From contig JAWZXG010000086.1 of the NCBI GenBank assembly GCA_037178625.1, positions 1 to 25,306 on the forward strand: a stretch of 25,306 nucleotides of DNA. Reading direction: 5' to 3'. Every line of letters starts with the position of its first letter. The first letter of the stretch is position 1. This DNA comes from Skeletonema tropicum (taxonomy: Eukaryota; Bacillariophyta; Thalassiosirophyceae; Thalassiosirales; Thalassiosiraceae). Shown here piece by piece: positions 9,729-20,634 of this stretch. Below the pieces are notes generated by a model that saw nothing but the letters and a program-made list of their open reading frames with translations, made no database searches and was not told where the DNA came from. The translations under genes and the position numbers were made by a program.

Positions 9729-12064
9729 TTAGTCAAGGTACAACGAGCACAAGTTTACGAATGAAATGATACCAAGCTTGTTCTTACCAATACTCAATCT
9801 CAAATCATTCGCCATATCTTTGGTTTGCGACATGATGCTGAAGGCATTTAAAGTTTGATCAAGCAAGGCATCTGCGTTGAACAGTTTGGCAGACTCGACT
9901 GTGTAGACCAACGCTGCAGTACTTGTCGCCATGATCCCTTCAACTGACCTGTCCCATAGTTTAGGCGTGTCATTGTATTTTCCATCAGTATCATCCTTGG
10001 GTATCACAATCGTGTTCACTCCTGATCTTGGCATAATAATTCCGCCTGCCAACATTGCGCTTATCTGCTTTGAGGTAAATAGCTGCATTCCATCAGTTTC
10101 AAGCAATGACTGTACCGCTACCGCGAGTGGGAAAAATCTGGCCATGCTGTGCTCAACAGTCATCGGGTAGTTCCCTGTAGAACCGAAGTTGTCCATATTA
10201 CACTTGACAGGCAATTTGAGTACATCATTTGGTCCTCCACCATCAACTCTGAGCTGCACTTCGTTTTGGCACGTCTCGTATTCACGCATTGGATTCTCGT
10301 AGTATTGAGTGAGCGGCTCTTCGGTGAAACTTGGGTCATCTTCAAACTCTTCAAGTGTCCTTGCCGTTCGCGCTCTCAGCCCCTTTATGGTCAAAACTTT
10401 ACCTTTGCTGACTATCTTACCGTTAGTACCAACTTCCTTCTCAGTCCAATCCTCATGGTCTCTTCTCACAGAATTATGCTTAGTTAAGCCTCTGTATATA
10501 TTTAGTACTGTTGATCCAAGCTTCCTTTTGCTCACGTTCTTGCTTTTCTCGGCTAGAAGAGTTTCCGCGAGGTGAGGCGCGGGGAAAGATTCGGTAGCAG
10601 TCCTTGATGCTACTGTAATGTGAGCGTCGAAGGGGTGGCTCAATATTGCATCACTGTCCGATTTTTTCAATTTCTCAAGAGCATTCTCCATGGCGTCATG
10701 TTCGTTATCTTCAATTCCTACGAATGAATTGGTCAAGAACGTCGGATCTCCGGGATTGCTTGGCTTGAAGAAGTAGCCTGACTCTCTCTTCACTTTGCAT
10801 CGCAGCAGAGCTGCCAATAATGCTATCAAGCGGTGGTTGCCTTCAACAGCTGTGACATAGAATTTCAATGAAGCAGTGAAGGAAGTGTAGAAATGACCAA
10901 ATCCCTCGATACCATCTTGGACTGCCACATTGACTTCATTTTGACTTTCATCTAGCCAATGGTGCTTTCTTGCAGTGCTCAAAAGCTTTCGTTGACCTTC
11001 GACTGTTGTCACATTAGCAGTTAATGCCTCTGATATTTCTCTTTTCGTTTCATCTGTGCCACTACCATCATCTCCGTTGAGTACGTCGATTAAGTGTGAT
11101 AGCTCTGGAACATACGTGAATGGCAATCCGTAAGCCACACTAGTCCTCGCTTCTTCACTGGATGCAATCAATGACATATGAGTTGCATTGACTGGTTCTG
11201 TCTTCTCCTGTTATTAATGTGGAGTAGCATCAATCAAGTGTTAGTTGTGAGTTCAGCAACGGATCTATAAATCAATATTCGTATAATCGCACAGTGAGCA
11301 ATTATACAAATCAAGTAGCATGATGTAGTTTGGCTGCAGCAATCGATCGACGAATCAATATTACCAAAATTGTACAGTGATCAAATTTACAAATTCGTTC
11401 TGTGCAACATCGCAATCGATCAACGAATCAACATTCCCAAATTTGTACAGTGATCAATTTTACAAAATGGTTCGTTGCGCAGATTCAACAAAAGTAAACT
11501 CACGCAATCTTCCGCGGAATCATCCTCCGCTGCTTTCTTGCTGAAGTGTAAGTGTATCTGACTGTCGTTCATTTCTTTGTTGTCGCCGGATTTACCCGTA
11601 GCCACCAGTTTCAATAGCCCGAGTATCTTCTCTTGCTGTGGTACCGCTTGATTTACATTCTCCGCTACCAATTTGCCTTCTTTATCCAAATGGGTGAAGC
11701 AAACGAAAACCGTAGCACTAATTTTTGTTGGCAGGCCCGTATTTGTGCCTTTGATGTAATGCTCAGGTCGATCTTCCTCGACTTGCTGCGTAGTCGTTTC
11801 TGTACCTGCTGTTGGTTTGTCAGGGGTGATAACGTTGTTGGTGGTTGGTCTGGTGACAGCCTCGGCAGTATGATCGGTAGGTGTGTTATTCTTTCCGGGG
11901 GTGTTCATCTGGTTGTCCGGCGGACTCGTTGTCTCCTTTAACGTGCTTTTTGCGTCCACAGCTTCAGCTGCAGATTCAACCGCAGATTCAGTTGCATCTG
12001 TAGCTTCAGGTGAGTTCATGGTGTCGTCGTTATCGTGTTCAGTTGGATGTTGTTTGTCGGTCAT
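9729..12064 (-). CDS. Hypothetical two-exon protein: acidic N-terminus plus 490-aa region
   Basis: Exon 1 is 12064-11504 and exon 2 is 11207-9729, in phase 0. The intron has a GTGAGT donor and a TTAATAACAG acceptor, and joins SAEDC to EKTEPVNATH. The first 110 residues are disordered (Thr, Asp, Glu, Pro, Ala). A folded part follows (ATVFVCFTHLDKEGKLVAE). Exon 2 is globular throughout, with a VEGNHRLIALLAALL helix that faintly recalls the DGNHR/ParB-like signature; that is too weak for a function. The 296-nt intron holds three palindrome copies. The gene diverges from the large rightward gene across 866 bp, so the two are likely co-expressed. The stop at 9729 may lie within a further intron. 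Confidence 0.72.
11281..11307. repeat. Palindrome family, copy P4
   Basis: GTATAATCGCAC and GAGCAATTATAC flank AGT. It is intronic in the leftward gene. Confidence 0.8.
11361..11394. repeat. Palindrome family, copy P5
   Basis: TTACCAAAATTGTAC, AGT, GATCAAATTTACAAAT. It is a diverged copy inside the tandem unit of the same intron. Confidence 0.75.
11436..11466. repeat. Palindrome family, copy P6
   Basis: CCCAAATTTGTAC, AGT, GATCAATTTTACAAAA. It is the counterpart of P5 in the next tandem unit, about 30 nt from the donor site. Confidence 0.75.
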
Positions 12065-12930
12065 GATTTGGTGGAGCGCTGTTGCGTTTTATGCGAGATC
12101 TGTGCGGCGGATTCGTTGGGTGCGGTGCTTTGCTCTGAATTACTTCCGGAACTTAAACTTGAAGTGTTGGGATTTTCCCCCCTCCTATCCCCGCTGAAAT
12201 GCCCATTTTGATTGTCATTTAGATGCTATATCTTATGATTTAGATCTAAAAATCGCTTGATTTGTGCTAGAAAGGACTTTTCCAGGCTAATTAAGTCAGA
12301 TTGTCGATGAGCTTCTTCGTTCTTTCCGGTGTGCATCCCCGTCACCATCTATTTTCTTCATTTTTTCTCTGAGTGACGTGGTAAACTTCGTTACTTAAGG
12401 AATTAGTACACTTGATTCCAATCGTCTTACGTCACAAAGTACCAGAAGTCAGGTGTTGGCAAAATCCAATGAACAAAAAAGTATTTAAGTTCATGCAGCA
12501 AGTACTCAGGTCGACATTGGCTCAATTACATTATCTGCCGAGTCGTCTATTGATGCAAGTCTAAATAGACGCCGACGTTGGTTGCCGACGTGTTTGCATT
12601 TGAATAACTGCCGATCTTTGGCCACGTACTGATCAATACGTCAGTTCTTAACTCCACGTCGACGTCTTGTGTTGAGCTGAATCTTTTTGTCGACGTGTTG
12701 TCGATGTGTTGAACCACAAGATCTTGTGTTGCCGACGTAGCTTACGAAGGAACTCGTTTACTTCATGACGTGGTTGGTTATTGATTGCATTGTTCTCTGC
12801 TGATTATTGCGCTGGTGCGTTGGCGGCGGTTATGTAGGCAGTTTGTACGTTGTCGAGCCGTTCAACAGCTCTCATAAATTATGCATTGCATCATTTACAT
12901 CATCACATTTCTACATTGTCCGAATAAATA
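12065..12930. promoter_or_regulatory. Divergent promoter region with an ACGT-motif cluster
   Basis: This 866-bp spacer lies between the start codons of the two main opposed genes. I count at least eleven ACGT cores, including TGACGTG (12374), TTACGTCAC (12427), GACGTT (12574), GACGTG (12587), CACGTCGACGTC (12655-12666), GACGTG (12692), GACGTA (12733) and GACGTG (12767). ACGT cores are typical binding sites of bZIP factors (CRE and G-box types). An AT-rich CATAAATTATGCAT lies near 12875, a possible core promoter for the rightward gene. No palindrome of the P family was seen here. Confidence 0.55.
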
Positions 12931-13707
12931 ATGAAGTTTGGCAACACAAATCCAGTTATATCCACCGTTGGTAGTAATGGTAAGGGCTTCCGTGCCGTGC
13001 GGAATCGGAGCAATGTCGATGCACGTCTTACTTCGTCAGGGGTCAAGACTGCCGCTAAACCGTCGGCTCCTGTCATTGCATTGAGCGTAACAGACATCAA
13101 TTGGCGTTTGGTGCGTACCGACGATCGTATCTTCTCGCTGCTAGCGTCTGTTGCATTAGGCGATGGGTTTGACGTTGCCAAGTTGGAGAAGGAACAACTG
13201 CTCTTTTCTGCTCTTTCCGTCTTTGAAGTCGGGTCAATCAAGTACATCCTGAATGAACTGTCTGAACATTACCCGAATGTCCCAGTTGGTAAGACTGATT
13301 CTACTGACAAAGATGATCTGGTGTCTGCAGCGGTCAACTTCTTAATGTTTGCCGCTATTGCTCAGAAAGGAGGTACAAGCCAAGCGCCGTACACTTCAAA
13401 TTGTGAGCATTTTTGGTAAGAGAGAAGGTTAACCTTCGTGTGGTTCAATGATTTTGGTATTTTTGTTCATTGTACCGTTTTACAAATTCTGTCTTTCCTT
13501 TTTACTTACAAGTTTTTTTTTCAACCTTCAACTTCACACCAGTGATGAGAACGGGAAACTTGTACTTGAAGACAAAACTCATTCGGGCTCCCGTGATCAA
13601 CCTGTTCAAGATGATGATGAACCGGATTTGTCCGAGAAAGGTGCTGTCACGAAAAAGTCTAAACCGGTACCTGTCCGAGAGAAGGCCTCTCCTGATTCAA
13701 CTATCAT
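12931..13707 (+). CDS. Large element gene, exons 1-2: N-terminal domain shared with gene A
   Basis: Exon 1 is 12931-13415 and exon 2 is 13543-13707. They join in phase 2 across a 127-nt intron (GGTAAGAG donor, CACACCAG acceptor) to give ...SNCEHFC-DENGKLVL. The region from ALSVTDINW to IKYILNELS aligns with gene A exon 1. It looks helical and I recognise no named domain. Exon 2 is a charged linker. The start is the first ATG after the divergent promoter. The intron holds a perfect 14-nt palindrome GAAGGTTAACCTTC eight bases after the donor, and palindrome copy P7. Confidence 0.75.
13453..13487. repeat. Palindrome family, copy P7 (diverged)
   Basis: TTGGTATTTTTGTTC, ATT, GTACCGTTTTACAAATT. 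It lies in intron 1 of the large gene. Confidence 0.65.
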
Positions 13708-13770
13708 GTGAGTTTATTTTGTGTGCATGTGCACTGCCGCACTAAGTATCGCTTGCTTATTGAATCATTT

Positions 13771-13803
13771 TAGTATAATCGATCACTGAACAATTTTACC
13801 TAA
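13771..13803. repeat. Palindrome family, copy P8
   Basis: TAGTATAATCGATC, ACT, GAACAATTTTACCTA. It lies in intron 2 of the large gene (13708-13831). Confidence 0.75.
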
Positions 13804-13831
13804 TAAATAAATGCAACTGCCTTCTACATAG

Positions 13832-15765
13832 CGAGAATGAGTGGGTTGATTACACCCATTCAGATCTCTCGGATGGATGGAAAAGGAAGAGTATCAAGCG
13901 TAAGGGCGGCAAATCCCGCGGAACTATTTACCACCATTACCTCTCCCCTGACAACAAAGTTTTCAAGAGTTTGACGCGAGCGAAGGCACATTCCTCTCCA
14001 TCGAACGTCACTGAGACTGCTCCTCCCTCGTCTAAGTCGAATGGCAATCCTAATGACTTCGTTGATACTGTTGATTTGATTGCAAGAGGTGATATTGCTG
14101 ATAGTGTACAACGACTCAGGAAACTCGTTGTAAATGAGTATCAAGAAACTTTTTCTGTTACGGACGATGTTGACAATTTGGCAATGTCGAAATTAGCAAA
14201 GAAGATGCGATTGAAACAAATCATTACAGCTGGTGCGGATCATGTTCAGAGGCCGACCGGTGACAAGTTGGTACCGAGGAACACTTTTAGTATCCTCCAC
14301 GCACTCGCTTGTGTAGTTGATAACGTGGCTCTCAACACAGAGGAGAAACTGCTGCCGTTCGTCGCTGATGTCATGTATATGGCTGCGAATGAACCCTTCT
14401 ATCCTCGTATCAAAAGAGTGATGGACGAATTCATTTATGAATGCGAATACTCATACAACAAAGTACATCGCTCGATTGACTGGTATTTCACATTGCTCGA
14501 TGTATTGAGCACAATCATGTGTCTTGAAATTTGTGTGCTGCTGCCACCTGATGGATGCCATGGAGAAAGCGGTGAAACGAGGATTGTTTCCTTCGCTCCA
14601 GGCGGGCTAAAGTGCCCAAGAAAAGTCTATTTCAGGCTACTCATTGACCGCACTATTACTGATTGTCGCCTCGGTGATGGTGGTGACAATGTTGCTGGTG
14701 TGTCCGTTTATATCGAGAGGGATTTGGATTTGACCACTTCCGATGATGATGGTCTAGATGGTCATGACGATGATGATCAATTCGATGATATCAGTGGTAC
14801 TGACGAGCAATCAAAGCAAAATAATTCATCGGACCGCAGCAGTGATGAAATTGATGTTGTGAGGGATGATGGCTTTGTATCATCAGTATTCCAGCTGTTG
14901 AAGGAGACAAATAATTGGAATGAGTTGGAAGTGTCTGACCCAGGTGATAAGTTCGGCCTACCTTCATCAATTGCAAGAAGTTTACTTGCCTTTTTTCAAG
15001 AGACGAACCATCCGATGCAATGTTTTACTTACGAGTTATTCTTGAAATGGTGTGCTAGTCAGTTGGATGACTTTTGTAATAACGAGGTCTACGCTGAAGG
15101 CAGCAAAAAAGTTGTCGCAGAGTGGTTGAAAGAAGAGACTCATTTTAAGAGATCGCTCGCTCATTCAATTGATTGGTACAAATCTCTGTTGAGCGCAATC
15201 TGTGTGCGTTGCCAAGTTAGAGTGGCGATTGCAATACCCCCTCACAAAGACTGGTCTGCGAAAAGTTTTACAGTCATTAATTTACCTGATTGGGGGGCAA
15301 ACAACATGACGGGTGTGGCGATTGATGACAGAAATCTTGTGTTTCGTCTACTTTATCAAGATCATGATTCAGGTAACGATTGCATTGTTGGGGTCTCTGC
15401 GTTTCGTGTAAGCAAAGTTCAACCTGTGCAGAATCCGTATAAGAAACTGAGTGGTAGTCTTACCGCTGAGCAGAAGCGGGGTTCTATCCAGTTGACCAAA
15501 GCTACAAGCGAAGTAATTGAAGAAGTCAGTGATGCTAGTACTGCTAGGTCTCTTTTTACCACTCCTGTGAGGAAGAAGGTGGTTGGGAAGCCCACATCCT
15601 TGCTCGACCATGGTTCTCAACCGTGTAAACGCAGCATTGAAGACAGGTTAGCTCAAGAAAAAGCTGCTCTGTTGAAAAGGATCAAATTGTTGGAAAAGGG
15701 GAAGAGCAATGTTGTATCGTCTCCTGCAACTTCTTCGTCGATGGTTACTGCTGAAGAAGTGAAAG
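13832..15765 (+). CDS. Large element gene, exon 3: MBD-like domain and duplicated domain
   Basis: The acceptor TACATAG joins exon 2 in phase 2; the exon ends at a GTGAGT donor (15766). The first 45 residues resemble a methyl-CpG-binding (MBD/TAM) domain: SDGWKRKSIKRKGGKSRGT, then YHHYLSPDNKVFKS. This is the usual pattern of GW, a basic strand, GKS.G and Y.SPDGK.F.S. Two related segments follow, about 14065-14727 and 14863-15411. Both contain SIDWY, a run of helix, a strand ending in PP, and (Y/V)FRLL followed by V(A/V)GVS. An acidic Asp-rich linker separates them. The arrangement recalls OTU-type proteases, but no clear catalytic Cys or His is visible, so any OTU relation is tentative. The C-terminus is basic and coiled (AQEKAALLKRIKLLEK). 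Confidence 0.75.
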
Positions 15766-15833
15766 GTGAGTTCAAGTCGGGCGGTTCTACAAGCTTGACT
15801 GGTATGGAGGTTTGGGGAGCGAGAGTACTATAG

Positions 15834-16675
15834 GTGATCATAGTCACAATGGCGGTGGCGGTGGCGGTGGAGCATGGCAAAACGTGGATATTTCTTCTGT
15901 CACGACTGGTACATCTTCTCCTCTGAAATCATCGTTGAGTCCGATTACTGTTGAAGTGTCTTGTCCTATCACACACAACAAGTCCAGTAAACAAGTCTAT
16001 ATTATCTTCTTTACGGAGATGGGGCGTAGGGCCTGGTACCTGAAGGGTGAGCATGTCAGATCGATTCTACTGACTTACTGGAACAATGTATCCAGTGCTG
16101 GAGACACGGTGCCTAACTGGTACGAATGTTTCACGGAAACCTTCATTAAGGAACAAAACTACTCCACCGACAACATTCTCAAGAGAAAACAAACTACATC
16201 GAATTATCCAGTGACAAAGTTGATTACAGTGCTTATGGTACCTACTGGCAGCTTTCCGATCGAGACCCACTTGCGAAAGATCGAGAACAGAATGAAGCAA
16301 TTGATGAGCGATGCAGAAAAACCAGCGTACATTGCTTTGAAGGTCATGGAAGAGAATAACAACACGATGTACAATCGATTCCTTGAGGGCAAGTTCAGGA
16401 ACCGCCCCAAAAAGAACGTTCCATACAAAGACAGGAATGAGCTTTTGCAAGACATTATTTCGGACTTTCAACATACTTGGAAATCTGGGTTTGATTCAGT
16501 CACTTACGGAGTACCTTTGAACAAGTACCTGACCGACTTCGGAATCAAAGCGCACCTTCAATCTATTGGTTACTCGTCGTTTGACGATGTCACTGAAAAT
16601 GAGAGGAGAAATGTCTTCAAGAGTGGAAATTTTCCTGATTGGAACGAAATTATTGAGGATACTATCATGGAATGA
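15834..16675 (+). CDS. Large element gene, exon 4: unknown domain, end uncertain
   Basis: The exon follows a 68-nt intron (15766-15833, phase 1). It begins with a Gly run of seven residues, then a globular region of about 230 residues (QVYIIFFTEMGRRAWYLKGEHVR to NEIIEDTIME). No family is recognised. The frame closes with TGA at 16673-16675. The next exon at 16834 needs a phase-1 donor upstream. Only weak ones lie near the end (A|GTGGAA at about 16620); a good one (G|GTGAGC at about 16046) would skip most of this exon. So the transcript may either end here or be alternatively spliced. Confidence 0.65.
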
Positions 16676-16833
16676 TTAGCCACTGAGTTTGGGGAGTAGA
16701 ATGGGGTGGGGAGGATTGGTGGGATTCTATACATGAATTGGGATATATCTGCATTTCTTTTTAACAATAAGAAATTTCGTCGTCGTTTACTAATCAGCGC
16801 CTTTTTCTTTTAATTGCGTTCTTGTACTTGCAG

Positions 16834-18604
16834 TTGTCACTCCGGTGAAGGAGTCACATGTAGGTGAATCGACGACAACGCCAAGTGAGTGTTGCCATCA
16901 CGTTGTCGTACGCTTTGATTCGTATTTGCTTTGGTTTGGTATCACTTACTGACTGACATTTGTAAATCTGTCCACTGCACAATTTTACCAAATTACCAAG
17001 CGACTGTAATATCTTTGCCGCACATCATACTTTTCGTGACGAGCTGGTTACGGACTGTCCTTGGAGTTAAGCAACTACGTAATAAAGGAATACTGATTAA
17101 GGTAATTAAAGAGCAAAGCAAATCCGTCGCTCTCAAATTACAGGAAGGTCACCGCGAGTCGGTGATACAATTCAATGCAAGAAAGGGAGGACCGTCTGAG
17201 CTGCTAACTACAATCATTGTAGTTGTGGCGTTATCCAGCATTGTTACGCTTCAGCAGCACGATGTCAAGAGTCCCAATGCGCGCACAGTCTGTGATGACT
17301 TGGTTCGTGCAGGCATACGACAACAGCAGAATGTGATCTCGGCTGAACCACCATCTGCATCATCGGTGACCCAGAAAAGCTTTACACCATTGCCAGTGGC
17401 AGTCGACATATTATCACAATGTTTCGTGATACCTTTCAAGACGAGCAATAGCAGCCTCTTGCTTGCAGACAAATGTTCGACTGACCTATCCCACAGGCTG
17501 GCAAAACTCATCGGGCAAGATGATGCATCAAACTACGCCGCATTTTTCGAGAACTCTCTCAGGGACAGTATGAAAAGGAATTTGATTGTTCACGGAATGG
17601 ATCTGGCGACGCTTAAACCTGGACAGTGGTTAAATGACGCGGTACTGCAATTCTGGTTCAAGTGGATATCAACACCCAGATGCCCTGGCGACAACGCTTC
17701 TTCTGTGCACATCTGTTCAACGTATCTCCTGTCAGGGGCCCTGAGCGAGGGGTACAGTGACACGATGAAGAAGTTCCTGAAGAATGTCAACATTTTCGAG
17801 AAGAAAATCGTCATGTTTCCTGTGCACCTTGCCAGTCATTGGTCGTTAGTAGCGGTACTGAATCCAAACCTGATAAAACAGACCAAAGCAAGATTTGGGG
17901 ATACGACCTACAGCAAAGATGTCACAGCTATGATACACTTGGATTCACTTGGGAGCGGTACTCTCCACAACAGGAGGGAAATAGCGCAAGCTGTTCGAAA
18001 CGTTCTCAACGCAGAGTGGAGAAGGCATCATGATGATGCGCTAGATAGATTCGAGATGCCTTTCTCTCATAGACACAAGTCGTTCCAATTGCATTTTCCC
18101 GAAGGTGAGCGAAGTCTATCAGTCAATCAATTTCAGTTACTGTGTCGTTTCACTATCTCAATCTCACGCTCTTTTGTGTTATACCAGTTATGGACCAGGG
18201 GAACGGCTACGACTGTGGCGTACACGTATGTCGCTACGCTTACAATCTAGTTCAGATGGTTGACTTGAAGGTCAAGAATAAAGATTTCACTGACAATTTC
18301 GCCAGCTGTATAAGCAGTCATGACTTGTTTGATTACAACGCAGACGACATCAATAGATTGAGGACCGAAATGTATGACCTCATAGTACACATCACCAGCC
18401 TGTATCGAAATCACCGAGATACATTGATTGACTGCTTGAGCGAAAGTGATGATGAGGATGATGACGATGATGTGGAGATTATATCTCCCGTGACACAGAC
18501 AAGCGATGACTCAGTTGGCGATAAATCCGATCATGTGTCCAACAGCGATTCGTCTTACTCTCAATTGGACGATGATGACGACGACCTGTCCGCTGATACC
18601 ACAG
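16834..18604 (+). CDS. Large element gene, exons 5-7: Ulp1/C48 SUMO-protease-like domain
   Basis: Exons are 16834-16884, 17001-18104 and 18188-18604, all joined in phase 1. Exon 5 encodes VVTPVKESH, as in gene A exon 2. Exon 6 begins with the gene A-like segment (LPHIILFVTSWL). It then enters a Ulp1/C48 peptidase domain: LKPGQWLNDAVLQFW, the catalytic His in SHWSLV (17837), and the Asp in HLDSLGS (17942). The Gln and Cys in QGNGYDCGVHVC lie in exon 7 (Cys at 18214). The full catalytic set is present. A long acidic tail follows. Ulp1-type enzymes cleave SUMO or similar modifiers. Such domains have been captured by plant MULE transposons; here it could process the polyprotein or act on host SUMO. 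Confidence 0.88.
16958..16993. repeat. Palindrome family, copy P9
   Basis: ATTTGTAAATCTGTCC, ACT, GCACAATTTTACCAAAT. It lies in intron 5, and the acceptor CCAAG comes directly after it. Confidence 0.75.
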
Positions 18605-18644
18605 GTGAGTTTATTTTGAACTATGTTGTACATGGTACACAACT

Positions 18645-18679
18645 ATTGGTAAAATTGTGCACTGCTCCATTTTACTAAT
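18645..18679. repeat. Palindrome family, copy P10
   Basis: ATTGGTAAAATTGTGC, ACT, GCTCCATTTTACTAAT. It makes up over a third of the 92-nt intron 7 (18605-18696). Confidence 0.88.
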
Positions 18680-18696
18680 GACATCATTTTGTGCAG

Positions 18697-20566
18697 GCGA
18701 CCTCGATCAGATACATTACAGAACCGACAAGACATACAATTACATCGACCTGGATTGCAATCTCGCCCGCGATGACGGGGATGCCGACTCAAGCGACTTG
18801 AATGTATTCGTACAGCTGGGAGATATCATAGAATACCGCAGTTCAAAGAAGGATGCACCCATGAAGGGTCAGATTGTGTCGATTGGGGCTCTCTCCTCTG
18901 ACAGAATTCTCCAAGTATCGAATGGGACATGGCTCAGTAGGAAGGTCCACCAGGTAAAGCGCATCGAGATCGTTCGACCTATGGAAGACAAGAGGCTGGT
19001 CAATCCTTCGCCTAAGTGGAAGGGTCTCGACAAGGTGGTAGTCATTCCACCATTCGAGACGGTTGATGAGGACGACGAGGTAGACGGAGTGGTAGAGAAT
19101 GATATCAATAGTGGAGGGACCGCTACCACTGCTGACACCACCAGTCCAGCCGAGAGCAATGCTAGTGGAGAACCAACTGCAGGTACAAACCAAAAGGAAG
19201 AAGAACAAGAAGAAGAACAGATCCCCATGTTCACTTCTAGGTCGGAGAAAAATAAAAGAGAGAGGACGTCGTGTGGGTCAACAAATACCAGTCATTGGGG
19301 TGAAACAGTGAAGGTGAGGACAGAAGAGAAGTACTTGGATAAGAGGCGTGCGACACACACTTACATCCGATGGGCCAAGGACGGCGTTGAGTATGACAGA
19401 GCTAAATCAGCGGTGAACAAGATGTATGTACATACGCTAAATTACGGCATCGTTGACAAATTCTACGAAAAGGAGCCATTTGCAGCTTCCACGAAGGATG
19501 AGTTCAACAAGTCAATTAAGTCTTTGAAGGACGCTGTGAACAACCGGATTAAGACGAATGGAGTCACAATCGCCATCAAATTTGACATCACCTTCATGGA
19601 CAATCCCTGTTACGGCGAACACGGCCGTTCCAAAGAAACGAATCGATCGAGGCAGACTATCGAGGAGATGTTGAAATTCGAATATAAAATGAAGACGCTG
19701 CAGCTGCAAACTTGCAGTGTCTGCCGCGAGAACAGGCTCGAATTTTCGGAGAAAGTCAAGGAGAGTGCCACACGATGCGAGGAGGTCATCTGCTCCACTT
19801 GCAGAACGAAGAAACATAAAGAATCGGACTATTTCTTGAAGAACAACTTCCACCCAGTCTGGTACGAGCGGGACAGCGAAGGAGTTATGAAGATTGACGA
19901 AAATGGCAATCCCGTGGTAAGATACGACATACCCAGTGAGCTGAAAGATCTGACTATGTCAGAGAAGCTCCTGATTCGGAGGTGTTCGCCCATGATTCCG
20001 TCGATGCACATCAAGGATGGTATCTATGGCATTAACGGTCATTGCGTGTGCTTTCCTCAGGATATAAATAACATGTGCATGGAATTGCCACAGACTGAGA
20101 CGAGTATGGTAACATTTGTGCGGCATATCAGCAACCGCGTGACGGGGGAATCTATCAGCCGTCATTACAAAGTGAACAAGAGGAAAGTAATAGCGGCTCT
20201 CAAGTGGCTCAAACTTAATCACAGTGGATATCATGGAATCACAATTAAGGAAACCAATCTAGATTGGATCAAGAATGGATCATTGTATGACGTCGCGAAG
20301 AAATACACTCTGAACACAAAGCCCAGCAGACGAGATGCCGTGGCTGACGCCGCAGAAACACTGTCTGGCAATCAGACAGGTACACCAGAGGACAAGAACA
20401 ACGAAGACGAGTTTGAAATGGAGACAGTACACCCGAACTACAACAATACCTTACCGAACTCGAAACAGGCCAAAATCGTGAAGGAATTTAAAGTTATAGC
20501 CAATGCAACGAATCAGAAGGAAAAGGTCCTCAACTTCCCTCCCATCGACCACAATGCGCCAATAAA
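18697..20566 (+). CDS. Large element gene, exon 8: Helitron N-terminal region (DUF6570-like, zinc-finger-like)
   Basis: It joins exon 7 in phase 1 (GTGCAG acceptor) and ends at a GTGAGT donor in phase 2. A small beta-barrel-like segment comes first (LGDIIEYRSSKKDAPMKGQI). An acidic Glu/Thr-rich linker and a basic patch follow. A Cys cluster CSVCRENRLE...CEEVICSTCR (about 19710-19805) is probably a zinc finger. The segment LTMSEKLLIRRCSPMIP followed by GHCVCFPQDI and LKWLKLNH.GY is the pattern found just upstream of Rep in Helitron proteins (DUF6570-type). It likely contributes to DNA binding by the transposase. Confidence 0.82.
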
Positions 20567-20634
20567 GTGAGTGTATTCTTTGCCATTGAATGATTCGATT
20601 GTGTTCAAATTACCACTCGATTTAGCTAAACCAG

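Larger units (their letters stand above)
11230..11480. repeat. Tandem repeat of about 72 bp within an intron, each unit with a palindrome
   Basis: Units starting GCAATCGATC(G/A)ACGAATCAA (about 11339 and 11411) each run into a palindrome copy. A third, more diverged unit lies upstream (CGGATCTATAAATCAATATTCG near 11261). The intron has been lengthened by unit duplication. Confidence 0.75.
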
